The position numbers and the translations under genes were made by a program. Positions 33,953-41,794 of a DNA stretch of 64,000 bases are shown in pieces. The DNA is taken from contig NZ_JABFCX010000003.1 in NCBI RefSeq assembly GCF_013085255.1, forward strand, positions 62,001-126,000, written 5' to 3'. The notes below the pieces were generated by a model. That model worked only from the letters and a program-made list of their open reading frames with translations. It did no database searches and was not told where the DNA came from. Every line of letters begins with the position of its first letter. Positions within the stretch are counted from its first letter, which is position 1. The stretch is from Parvularcula mediterranea. Its GTDB lineage: Bacteria; Pseudomonadota; Alphaproteobacteria; Caulobacterales; Parvularculaceae.

Positions 33953-34716
33953 GTAAGCGCGCCGAGGAGATTTCTGCGCGAATCGATGCCGTTCATCGCG
34001 AGGGGCTCTGGCGCTTCGTTCGGAGGGTGTCGGCCTACTATCTCGCGGGCGGCGGGTTGATTGCTGCGCTCATCTTCCTTTTCCCGGCGGTGATCGAGGT
34101 GCTGCCGGTCGGCGGCATTCAGGATTACGGCTCCTTGGAGTTCGATCCGATTGTCGCGGGAGAGATCACGCGGACTGGACCGGCGACCGCCTATTCATGG
34201 CTTGAGGATGCGATCACTTTGTTCCTCGCCATGCTCTGTTCGCTTGCGCTGATGGTCCCGGTGGCTTGGCTCTATAAGGACATCCATCAGGGTCAGGACT
34301 ATGACCACTCCATTGACGAGACCACGTTGGTCATGCCTGCCGTGGTCGCAGGGGTCGTCACCGTCGCGCAGCATTCCCTGGCGCTCGCTTTCTCCCTCGC
34401 AGGGATCGTGGCTGCCGTCAGGTTCCGCCGTGCCCTGAGCGATACGTTCGACACGCTCTTCATCTTCGTCGCCATCGGCGTAGGCCTCGCAGCGGGCGTT
34501 GGCGCCATCGAGATCGCCCTCGTGACCACGGTCTTCTTCACCTACGCCACGGCCTTCATCTGTATCTTCGGCGACGGCCTCGAAAGCCGCTTCGTCGCCA
34601 AGCGCCAGCGTGAGGAAGAGCGCGCCGCCAAGAAGGCGCGCAAGGCCAAGGCCCTCCGCGCAGAAGAGAAACGCCGCCAGGAAGCGCAGTGGGCGGATGA
34701 AGGAGTAGGCCGATGA
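33949..34716 (+). CDS. DUF4956-type membrane protein
   Basis: A 255-residue protein with four hydrophobic segments (about 32-52, 85-108, 125-150, 160-205) and a very basic/acidic C-terminal tail (about 215-255, 'KRQREEERAAKKARKAK'). The core 'LALAFSLAGIVAAVRFRRALSDTFDTLFIFVAIGVGLAAG' matches the DUF4956 pattern. In many bacteria DUF4956 genes are neighbours of CotH and VTC/polyphosphate polymerase genes; here a CotH-like gene follows two genes later. The predicted start is TTG. The function is unknown. It overlaps the phosphatase gene by 4 bp. Confidence 0.75.
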   Translation: MSKRAEEISARIDAVHREGLWRFVRRVSAYYLAGGGLIAALIFLFPAVIEVLPVGGIQDYGSLEFDPIVAGEITRTGPATAYSWLEDAITLFLAMLCSLALMVPVAWLYKDIHQGQDYDHSIDETTLVMPAVVAGVVTVAQHSLALAFSLAGIVAAVRFRRALSDTFDTLFIFVAIGVGLAAGVGAIEIALVTTVFFTYATAFICIFGDGLESRFVAKRQREEERAAKKARKAKALRAEEKRRQEAQWADEGVGR

Positions 34717-35708
34717 CCGTTCGCATTTTCGCCCTCGTGCTGGCCCTCGCCGTCAGCATTGGCGCAGCCCGGGCCGAGCGGATCGTCGCCATCGGGGACA
34801 TCCACGGCGACTACGACGCCTACATCGCCGTCCTTACCGAAGCAGGGCTGGTCGATGACCGCTTACGCTGGAGCGGCGGCGACACGGTTCTTGTCCAACT
34901 CGGCGACGTGCCTGACCGCGGGCCTGACACACGGAAGATCCTCGACCACCTGATGCGCCTTGAGAAGCAGGCGAAGCGAAAAGGCGGCAAGATCGTCCCC
35001 CTGATCGGTAACCACGAGGCGATGAACATCACGGGCGACCTGCGTTATGTCGATCCCGGAGAGTACGCCGCCTTCGTCACAGGTCGCTCCGAGCGCACCC
35101 GCGACAGGTTCTATGCCCGCGTCAGGGAGCAGTACGCCGCCTCGCTCCTCTCAAGGGATCCAACCCTGACGCCTGAGCAGATCCGTGCACGGTTCGATGA
35201 GCTTCACCCGTTGGGCTATGTTGAGCACAGGCAGGCATGGGCCCCGGGCGGGGACTATGGCCGCTGGGTTGCCGATAATGATGCCGTGGCGCTCATCGAC
35301 GGTACGCTCTTCGTTCACGGAGGGATGAGCGAGGGTTGGATCGAGACTTCGCTCGACGCCATAAACTTCGCTGTCGGCGAGGCGCTTTCCGGCCTTGAGG
35401 CAGAAGCCGAGATCATCGCCAGCGAAACCTCGCCGCTCTGGTACCGGGGCAACGTCGAAGGCTCGCTGGAAAGCGAAGCCGAAGTCGATCGGATCCTCGC
35501 AGCTTACGGAGCAGAGCGGATCGTCGTCGGCCACACGCCGCAGCTCGAAGGTATTCGCTCCTTCTACGGAGGGAAGGTCATCGCCGCAGATACGGGCATG
35601 TCGGACCATTATGGCGGGACCCGGTCGTGGCTCTTGATTGATGAGGGCAGCATCACCGCTGTCGACAACGGCACGCGCCGTGTCCTTGAGGGGGAGGGGA
35701 ACCCATGA
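34713..35708 (+). CDS. Secreted calcineurin-like metallophosphatase
   Basis: A 331-residue protein with signal peptide (1-21, 'ALAVSIGAARA'). The metallophosphoesterase signature is complete: GDIHGD, 'LGDVPDRGPDT' (GDxxDRG), 'LIGNHEAMNITGDL' (GNHE), 'FVHGGMS' and 'VVGHTPQLEG'. The order and spacing resemble Shewanella-like PPP-type phosphatases, which act on phosphoproteins. It should be periplasmic. Overlaps both neighbours by 4 bp. Confidence 0.88.
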   Translation: MTVRIFALVLALAVSIGAARAERIVAIGDIHGDYDAYIAVLTEAGLVDDRLRWSGGDTVLVQLGDVPDRGPDTRKILDHLMRLEKQAKRKGGKIVPLIGNHEAMNITGDLRYVDPGEYAAFVTGRSERTRDRFYARVREQYAASLLSRDPTLTPEQIRARFDELHPLGYVEHRQAWAPGGDYGRWVADNDAVALIDGTLFVHGGMSEGWIETSLDAINFAVGEALSGLEAEAEIIASETSPLWYRGNVEGSLESEAEVDRILAAYGAERIVVGHTPQLEGIRSFYGGKVIAADTGMSDHYGGTRSWLLIDEGSITAVDNGTRRVLEGEGNP

Positions 35709-36748
35709 AACTGATCGGTTGGCTCGCAGCTCTGGCAGCACTCGTCTCGCCAGCGCTCGCTCAGAAAGACGTCACTCCGCTTTTCGCCGAAGACGCGACC
35801 CTTGCGATTACGCTCACTGGTCCGTTCAAGGAGCTCCGCAGCCGAGCGGGCGATGAGGAGCCACAGCGCTATGATGCTGTGATGCGCCTCGAGGGAACGA
35901 GCGCCGAGACCCATGCCATTAACCTGCAGGCTCGGGGCAACTTTCGCCGCGACCGCAAGAATTGCGGCTTCCCGCCGCTGCGTCTCCGGATCAACGAGAA
36001 GCCCGGCGATGCCTCGCTCTTTGACCGCCAACGCTCGCTCAAGCTCGTCACCCATTGCCGCGATCGTGCGCAGTACAGGGACTATCTCCTCGCCGAATAC
36101 ACCGCCTACCGCCTTTATGGCCTCCTGACCGAGGAGAGCTTCAAGGTCCGGCTCCTCGATATCACCTATGTTGAAGAAGCTGACGGTTCGGTTGTCACGA
36201 CCCAGTCGGCCTTCTTCATCGAGGATATCGACGACCTCGCCGACCGCTTCGGTAAAGATGAAGTCGAGGCGGACCGCGCCACCCAAGAGGCTCTTGTAGC
36301 CGATGCTGCGGGCCGTCTTTCGGTCTTCCAATACATGATCGGCAATACGGACTGGTCGGTCTTGCGTGGCCGCGAAGATGATCCGTGCTGCCACAATATG
36401 AAGATGATCGGCGCCACCGAGGAAGCGCGCACCGACCTCACACCTATTCCTTACGACTTCGACCACGCAGGGCTGATCGATGCCCGCTACGCAACGCCCC
36501 CTCCGGGTCTCGACCTCGATTCCGTCCGTGAACGCCGTTACCGAGGCTTCTGTCGTCACAACACCGAGGCGCGGGCGACGATCGAGAAAACGGTGTCGAT
36601 GAAGGACGCCTTCCTCGCAGAAGTGGCGCGGACGCCTGGGCTGACCGACCGCAAGCGCGGTGCCATGCGGCGCTATCTCGAGGGCTATTTCAGGGATGTT
36701 CGCAGCGAGGACATAGCCGAGCGGAAGCTCCTGCGCGACTGCCGCTAG
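35705..36748 (+). CDS. Secreted CotH-like (atypical kinase fold) protein
   Basis: A 347-residue protein with signal peptide (1-19). Features reminiscent of the CotH secreted kinase family are 'LQARGNFRRDRK', 'YLLAEYTAYRLYGLLTEESFKVRLL', 'FQYMIGNTDWSV...HNMKMI' and 'PIPYDFDHAGLIDARYA', where the N-D and DFD groups would bind nucleotide and metal. Four cysteines may form disulfides. Assignment is by motif pattern only. It overlaps the secreted phosphatase gene by 4 bp, so a kinase-like and a phosphatase protein are made together and sent to the periplasm. Confidence 0.65.
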   Translation: MKLIGWLAALAALVSPALAQKDVTPLFAEDATLAITLTGPFKELRSRAGDEEPQRYDAVMRLEGTSAETHAINLQARGNFRRDRKNCGFPPLRLRINEKPGDASLFDRQRSLKLVTHCRDRAQYRDYLLAEYTAYRLYGLLTEESFKVRLLDITYVEEADGSVVTTQSAFFIEDIDDLADRFGKDEVEADRATQEALVADAAGRLSVFQYMIGNTDWSVLRGREDDPCCHNMKMIGATEEARTDLTPIPYDFDHAGLIDARYATPPPGLDLDSVRERRYRGFCRHNTEARATIEKTVSMKDAFLAEVARTPGLTDRKRGAMRRYLEGYFRDVRSEDIAERKLLRDCR

Positions 36749-37548
36749 TCCTTCGGCAGGTACTCTTTCATCGTCGCGCGCTTGCCGCGACCTTCATCGG
36801 CTATGAGCAAGGAGCCATAGGCGGTGAGGGCAATGCCCTCCGGCTGCGGATGAATACCGTCCACGAGACGAAAGACAGACTTCGGCTCACCCTCCGAGGA
36901 AAGGCGCATGACAAGCGCTGGCGAGTGGCCGAGGACCAGAACGTCCCCCGTCTTCGTATCCCGCTCAAGACCCGTCCACCTCATCCCGGCAGGCACCGGC
37001 AGATCGCGCGGCGGCAAGCTGACCCAGACCTCAGGCTCTGAGAGACGGGTCTCAAGGCTCCAGCGATGGATCGTCAGCCGGCCACGATCTTCCTTGCACA
37101 GAAGAAAGAGCCCTCCGTCCCCGCTTGTCGTCAGCCCCTCGACCTCACAACGCGCGCTGACACCTGTGTCGTAGACATTGAAGCGAACCGTCCCCGGCTC
37201 GTCTTCGATCGGAGCTTCGTAGATCAGCCCTGAGCTGGTCACGAGATAGAGGAAGTCCTCGGTCGCCGTGACCCCCTCGAAGTCCGCCTTCACCGAAGGC
37301 TTGCCCAGCTTGATCTTTCCCCGGATGTGGCCACCGTTCGTCTCGACGAGATAGACGATCCCGCGCTCATCATCGTGCGCATAGACCATGGCACGCATCA
37401 CATCATCGGCGCCTGGGCCATCGACAGGGGCCAGCCCCGAAACCTCCTCGAGGACCTTCTCCAACCTGATCTGGTCGGGCAGCTCATACTCCTGCGCCGC
37501 CGCTGAGGGCAGCGTCAGCAGGGCAAAGGAAAGAAGGGCGCGCAGCAT
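36745..37548 (-). CDS. Secreted YjiK/SdiA-regulated-like beta-propeller
   Basis: A 267-residue protein with signal peptide (1-18). It shows repeated short beta-strand motifs of a propeller: 'EVSGLAPV', 'ADFEGVTATEDFLYLVTSSG', 'CEVEGLTTSGDGGLFLLCKE', 'HPQPEGIALTAYGSLLIADEG'. This 'S/EG(L/I)..' recurrence is the mark of the SdiA-regulated (YjiK) family, of unknown biochemical function. It converges on the CotH-like gene with a 4-bp overlap. Confidence 0.7.
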   Translation of the reverse strand: MLRALLSFALLTLPSAAAQEYELPDQIRLEKVLEEVSGLAPVDGPGADDVMRAMVYAHDDERGIVYLVETNGGHIRGKIKLGKPSVKADFEGVTATEDFLYLVTSSGLIYEAPIEDEPGTVRFNVYDTGVSARCEVEGLTTSGDGGLFLLCKEDRGRLTIHRWSLETRLSEPEVWVSLPPRDLPVPAGMRWTGLERDTKTGDVLVLGHSPALVMRLSSEGEPKSVFRLVDGIHPQPEGIALTAYGSLLIADEGRGKRATMKEYLPKD

Positions 37549-37589
37549 CCGGCCAGCGTGGAACCATCTCCGCCCGCCCGCAAGCGTTC

Positions 37590-37853
37590 TCAGTGCTCCC
37601 TGATCGCCTCGATCAGCTCGCCCTTATCCATCTTCGAACGCCCGTCGATGTCCAGTTCCTGCGCCCGGTCATAGAGCTCGTCCTTCGTCCGGTCTTCGAG
37701 GTTCGAAGCCTTCCCGCCTTTCTCCGACGGGCTCATCTCGTCATTCGCCTGAGCATTGGCGATCCGCGCAGCCTTCTCCTTGCTCGCGCCGTCCTCGCGC
37801 AGGCTCTCATAGACCTCATCGTTCTTGATCGAGGGGCCGTGGTCCTTGGTCAT
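37590..37853 (-). CDS. Small Rho_N/SAP-like protein
   Basis: 87 residues. The N-terminal 'GPSIKNDEVYESLREDGASKEKAARIAN' resembles the DUF7218-type module and the C-terminal 'TKDELYDRAQELDIDGRSKMDKGELIEAIRE' is a Rho N-terminal/SAP-like helix-extended-loop-helix that often binds nucleic acid. Such short proteins are common stress-associated genes in alphaproteobacteria; role unknown. Confidence 0.75.
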   Translation of the reverse strand: MTKDHGPSIKNDEVYESLREDGASKEKAARIANAQANDEMSPSEKGGKASNLEDRTKDELYDRAQELDIDGRSKMDKGELIEAIREH

Positions 37854-37988
37854 GCTGGTCTCCTTTCCGGAACCAACAGCCAGGAGCGCGATCCGTTGCG
37901 CTGTTGAAAACGCGAGGTGGACGTTCCGCCAGCGCGCGGGAAGGGTGCGCGCCTCTTCTTATTGAACCGAACAGAGGGCAGAAGTCTC

Positions 37989-38270
37989 ATGGCCGACGGC
38001 AGCGCATCCTTCGAACCCGCCACCGGCGGCAGCACCGACACCGTCGCAGGCGAGCGCCTGCGCCTCTTCATCGAGCGGGTCGAGAATCTCGAGGAAGAAA
38101 AGAAAGAGATCATGGACCAGGTCAAAGAGGTCTATGCCGAGATGAAAGGCGAGGGCTACGACACCAAAGTCGTCCGCCAGATCGTCCGCCTCCGCAAAAT
38201 GGACCGCGCTGATCGGCAGGAGCAGGAAGCTCTCCTTGACCTCTACCTCTCGGCTATCGGCGAAGCCTGA
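37989..38270 (+). CDS. gapR: GapR nucleoid-associated protein (DUF2312)
   Basis: 93 residues. The sequence '[48 protein letters not shown]' is the signature of DUF2312/GapR, the AT-rich/overtwisted-DNA-binding protein first characterised in Caulobacter, which forms a tetrameric clamp and stimulates topoisomerases ahead of replication forks. ATG at 37989 gives normal length; the frame is open further upstream. A terminator follows. Confidence 0.93.
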   Translation: MADGSASFEPATGGSTDTVAGERLRLFIERVENLEEEKKEIMDQVKEVYAEMKGEGYDTKVVRQIVRLRKMDRADRQEQEALLDLYLSAIGEA

Positions 38271-38316
38271 TCGGCGAAGAAGGAAAGCTGGGCACTCCCG
38301 GCTTCCCGAAAGCAAA

Positions 38317-38347
38317 AAGCGCGGCCCGCTTGGGACCGCGCTTATTT
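38317..38347. terminator. Bidirectional terminator between gapR and the carboxypeptidase gene
   Basis: AAGCGCGGCCC-GCTT-GGGACCGCGCTT forms a strong GC-rich hairpin, A-rich before and T-rich after (TATTTTCT). It can stop transcription from both convergent genes. Confidence 0.8.
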
Positions 38348-38369
38348 TCTGTCTTATTGAGGTCTTGGC

Positions 38370-39635
38370 CTACCGGCCCGGAGGCAGCGCGAGGCAGTCC
38401 TGACGCTTCGCCTTCAGGCGCGTGCAGACCTCTTCCGCCTCGGCTGCGGTCACTTCAGCGAAGCGTGCCCGGTAGAGCGTCCGGCCCCGGCTGGTGTTCG
38501 GCAGGATCAGGCGCTCGGCAGTCGGCGCAACGCCACTGACTTCCGAGACCATCTCTTCAAGACGGGCCATGGCGAGCTTTTGCTGACGATAGGCACCAAC
38601 CTGCACGGTCCAGTCGCGAGGATCGGTGACCTCGGTGTCGCCTTCCATGACGGGCGTATCGAATTCGATGGCCGCCACGGCCTGGGCGAGCATCTGGAAG
38701 TTGAGGTCATCAGCCGTCACGAGTGCCGGATCCATGTCAGCGGCTGCCAGCGCAATCGGTGCGGAGCCAGGCTTCATGTTCGGGGTCGGCGGGCGGCGGT
38801 AAGCAACCTTGATTCGCGAGGGCCGCGATTTGATGGCTGCAAAGCCGCGGTCGAGGATGTCGCGCATGTGGCGGTCACGGGTCGTGCCCGAGCGGCCACC
38901 GAGGACCACGCCAACCAGCGGATGGCCATTGCGCTCAGCTGTGGTCGCAAGGTTATAGCCCGAGGCGCGGGTATAGCCGGTCTTCAGGCCCGTCGCGCCT
39001 GAGTAGTAGAGCGAAACCTTGTTGTGGCTGCGATAGGTGCGGCCGTTCCAAGCGAAGCTCTTCTTCTGGAAGTAGTGCTGGTACTGCGGGAAGTCCTGGC
39101 GGAGGCGCTGGGCAAGCTTTGCCATGTCCCGAGCGGTCGTCACCTGACGACGGTTGGGCAGGCCACTGGCATTGCGGAACGTGGTCGAACGCATGCCGAG
39201 GTCACGGGCCGTCCGGGTCATGCGCCGGGCGAAGGCCACTTCGCTGCCGGAGACATGCTCAGCGACGGCAGACGCAGCATCGTTGGCGGACTTGATGACC
39301 AGCGCTTCGATGGCCGTCTCGACCTTGAGCTTCGAGCCAGTACGGAGGCCGAGCTTCGAGGCCGGCTGGCGTGCCGCGTAAGAGGAAATCTTGATCTTGT
39401 CGTCGAGCTTGATGCGGCCTGCCTCGATGTCCTCGAACAGGACGTAGAGGGTCATCATCTTGGTCAGGGAAGCGGGGTATCTCCGCGAGTCGGCATAGCG
39501 CGAAAAGAGGACGTCACCGGTCCCTTCGTGCATCACGAACGCCGCATATTTCGGGTTCGCCTGAGCCTGCCCGGCAACAAGCATCACCGCAGCGCAACAA
39601 ACAGCAGATATAAAGCCGGAAAGCTTCGCTAACAT
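38370..39635 (-). CDS. D-alanyl-D-alanine carboxypeptidase with SPOR domain
   Basis: A 421-residue S11-family penicillin-binding protein. Signal peptide about 1-26. Active-site motifs: SLTK (56-59), SAN (116-118), KTG (218-220). It trims the terminal D-Ala from peptidoglycan pentapeptides. Instead of the usual PBP5 C-terminal anchor, the tail (about 345-415, 'WTVQVGAYRQQKLAMARLEEM') is a SPOR domain, which binds denuded septal glycan, so this enzyme is probably recruited to the division site. Combination with SPOR is seen in other alphaproteobacterial members. Confidence 0.92.
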   Translation of the reverse strand: MLAKLSGFISAVCCAAVMLVAGQAQANPKYAAFVMHEGTGDVLFSRYADSRRYPASLTKMMTLYVLFEDIEAGRIKLDDKIKISSYAARQPASKLGLRTGSKLKVETAIEALVIKSANDAASAVAEHVSGSEVAFARRMTRTARDLGMRSTTFRNASGLPNRRQVTTARDMAKLAQRLRQDFPQYQHYFQKKSFAWNGRTYRSHNKVSLYYSGATGLKTGYTRASGYNLATTAERNGHPLVGVVLGGRSGTTRDRHMRDILDRGFAAIKSRPSRIKVAYRRPPTPNMKPGSAPIALAAADMDPALVTADDLNFQMLAQAVAAIEFDTPVMEGDTEVTDPRDWTVQVGAYRQQKLAMARLEEMVSEVSGVAPTAERLILPNTSRGRTLYRARFAEVTAAEAEEVCTRLKAKRQDCLALPPGR

Positions 39636-39805
39636 TCTGAATTTCGCCCCACAACTAGAGGAAGAAGCTAGCGGCTCACGGAGCCGTGTGCACCTTATTT
39701 TTGAGACACGATAACGGTTCTCAGCCTAGTAGAAACGTTCTAAGCAAAGTCTTAACACGGCGGTCACTTGGGGCACCGAGTCGCCTTTTCTCGCAGAGTT
39801 GAAGT

Positions 39806-39884
39806 CAAACACGTATGTCGTGTTTGTGCGCTGCACAAATTTCCTTGACGAGGCTGGTTCGGTTCTCTATGTTGCGGTGCAGCA
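39806..39884 (+). promoter_or_regulatory. Phasin promoter with flanking inverted repeats
   Basis: TTGACG (39845-39850) and TATGTT (39868-39873) are spaced 17 bp, a good housekeeping promoter. Upstream are CAAACACG-TATGT-CGTGTTTG (39806-39826) and the overlapping TTTGTGC-GCT-GCACAAA (39823-39839). TTGCGGTGCAGCA (39872-39884) overlaps the -10. The TGC/GCA-rich sites resemble those bound by PhaR-type repressors of PHB genes. The rest of the 39636-39981 gap is unremarkable. Confidence 0.5.
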
Positions 39885-39981
39885 TGGGACTTGAACGATC
39901 TTGATCCCGTGACCCGGCGCCGCTCCGGGAGTTTAAGGCGGCGCTGTGAGACAAGAATAAGAACCGATCAGGAGTTACCCA

Positions 39982-40437
39982 ATGAGCGCAACGCGCAAAA
40001 CCACCGCCAAAGCTACCGAAGCCGCCAACGAGTCGGTCTTCACCGCAGCCAACACTGCTCAAGCCTCGATCAACGAAGGCGTTGAGCGCATGACCAAGGG
40101 CATGACCCAAATGGGTTCGTTTGCTCAGGACAACACCGAAGCCGTCATGCAGGCCGCTTCTGTCGTCGCCAAGGGCATGGAAAAAGTGACCCAAGAGAAC
40201 GTCGACTACGCCAAGTCGCAGTTCGAAACGGCTCAGGACAAGGTCCAGGCCCTCACCAAAGCGAAGACCCCGCAAGAGTTCTTCGAAGCGCAATCCGAGC
40301 TCTTCCGCACCTCGATGGAAGCTCAGATCAGCCAAGTGAACAAAGTCAGCGACATGATGATCGCGACCGCCAAAGACGCTGCCCAGCCGCTCTCCAAGCG
40401 CTACAGCGCGATGGTCGAGCTGATGCAGCAGCGCTAA
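39982..40437 (+). CDS. Phasin family protein
   Basis: A 151-residue, almost wholly alpha-helical protein with the Phasin_2-type sequence 'SQFETAQDKVQALTKAKTPQEFFEAQSELFRTSMEAQISQ'. Phasins coat polyhydroxyalkanoate granules and control their size. The N-terminus is Ala/Thr/Lys-rich. AGGAG precedes the ATG. Codon use is very biased towards preferred codons, consistent with high expression. A rho-independent terminator follows. Confidence 0.92.
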   Translation: MSATRKTTAKATEAANESVFTAANTAQASINEGVERMTKGMTQMGSFAQDNTEAVMQAASVVAKGMEKVTQENVDYAKSQFETAQDKVQALTKAKTPQEFFEAQSELFRTSMEAQISQVNKVSDMMIATAKDAAQPLSKRYSAMVELMQQR

Positions 40438-40470
40438 GCGCTGACACGATCGCATTCGGGGGAATGCAAG

Positions 40471-40503
40471 GCCCCGCTGGTGAAAACCGGCGGGGTTTTT
40501 CTT
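40471..40503 (+). terminator. Rho-independent terminator after phasin gene
   Basis: CCCCGC-TGGTGAAAACCG-GCGGGG followed by TTTTTCTTT, 35 bp after the phasin stop codon. Confidence 0.9.
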
Positions 40504-40550
40504 TGCGCAGTCGCCCGGCTCAGCTACTCCCGATGGAGGAGGGTTCCCCA

Positions 40551-41720
40551 ATGCTTCACCGGTTCCGCTCAATCGCCTTGCCGCTCATGGCGCTGCTTCT
40601 CGCGTCGTGCGCCAGCCGTCCCGCTGAGCCCGAATTCGCCGCCAGGCTCGATGCTCTGATGCCCGACCTCCTGGCCGAGGAAAAAGCCGCCGGCGTAGGG
40701 ATCGCCGTCATTCGCGATGGCGAGGTCGTCTGGACGGGGACTTATGGAGAGCAGGCGCCGGGCGTTCCGGTGACCCTGTCGACCGTCTTCAACACGGCTT
40801 CCATCGCAAAGACCATTACCGCTGAGACCGTCATCACTGCGGCGGCGGAGGGCTTAATTGATCTTGACGAACCGATCGCCGGGACGATCACCGACACATC
40901 TCTCAGCAGCGATCCGCGCTATGCGCTTCTGACCCCGCGCCTCCTCATGTCTCACCGGGCAGGTCTCCTGAACTGGGCCTACGCCTATGAGGACGGCGTT
41001 CTCGCCTTCGACCACGATCCGGATACACGCTTCAGCTATTCCGGAGCAGGGGTTGAGCTTGCCGCAGAATTCGTCGGGGCGAAGCTTGGGAAGAGCTATC
41101 CTGAAGCAGCGTCCGACCTGGTACTCCGCCCGCGAGGCATCGAGGCGATAAGCCTCGGCGATGTTCCCGACGCATGGAACGATGGCAGGCTCGCTCAGCC
41201 GATGGACGCTGAAGGCAGCTGGCGCGCGATCGAAGAGGTGAATGCCGCGCTCATGTCCGAAGATGACGACCGGATTGGCGCTTCGGACGATCTCCTCGTC
41301 ACGGTCCCCGCCTACGCCAAGCTCCTCGTGAGCCTCCTCGCAGAGCCGGGCTCTGAGAACGCCCAGACGAATCGCAGGGAGATCCTCACCACCCTCGAAG
41401 GCGACCCGGTCTATAACTGCCCCGAGGTGAGCTATCTCACCTGTCCTGACGCCTATGGCCACTCGATCGGGTGGCAGGTTTTTCGCTGGGGCGACCACGA
41501 CGTCATCACCCACAGCGGCAGCGACGCAGGCGAGAACGCGCTCGTCCATTTCTCTCCCGATACCGGCAATGGCGCGGTGATCTTCGTCAACGGAGCCAAT
41601 GGCTGGGTGGTCATGACCCGCGCCGTCGAGGCCATTGGCGATGAGCCGGAGTTCGCCAACTACTACCGCGGGCTCATCGAAACCGTCCTTGGCCGCGAGA
41701 TGCCTCCGCTCGATCGCTGA
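40551..41720 (+). CDS. Beta-lactamase-family serine hydrolase lipoprotein
   Basis: A 389-residue lipoprotein (lipobox 'LLLASC', Cys about 18) of the class C beta-lactamase/D-Ala carboxypeptidase-like family. SxxK is 'ASIAKTI', the second motif is 'YSGAG' (Y-x-x) and the third 'HSGSDAG' (HSG in place of KTG). Family members are mostly esterases or peptidases; no direct sign of antibiotic hydrolysis. ATG at 40551 is preferred because GGAGGAGGG precedes it and it gives the lipoprotein signal. Confidence 0.85.
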   Translation: MLHRFRSIALPLMALLLASCASRPAEPEFAARLDALMPDLLAEEKAAGVGIAVIRDGEVVWTGTYGEQAPGVPVTLSTVFNTASIAKTITAETVITAAAEGLIDLDEPIAGTITDTSLSSDPRYALLTPRLLMSHRAGLLNWAYAYEDGVLAFDHDPDTRFSYSGAGVELAAEFVGAKLGKSYPEAASDLVLRPRGIEAISLGDVPDAWNDGRLAQPMDAEGSWRAIEEVNAALMSEDDDRIGASDDLLVTVPAYAKLLVSLLAEPGSENAQTNRREILTTLEGDPVYNCPEVSYLTCPDAYGHSIGWQVFRWGDHDVITHSGSDAGENALVHFSPDTGNGAVIFVNGANGWVVMTRAVEAIGDEPEFANYYRGLIETVLGREMPPLDR

Positions 41721-41794
41721 GCGCCATCGCCCACGGCTTGCAGGCAGGACGAAACCGCGCGAGGTTCCCGGCTCTGTTTTAAGGGGAGGGGCCG

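Noticed and set aside
39805-40572. 255-codon open frame antisense to the phasin gene
   Set aside because: The + strand phasin has a promoter, ribosome site and terminator; the antisense product is low-complexity.
40551-41720. True beta-lactamase resistance gene
   Set aside because: Lipoprotein of the broad serine hydrolase family with HSG instead of KTG; nothing shows beta-lactam hydrolysis.
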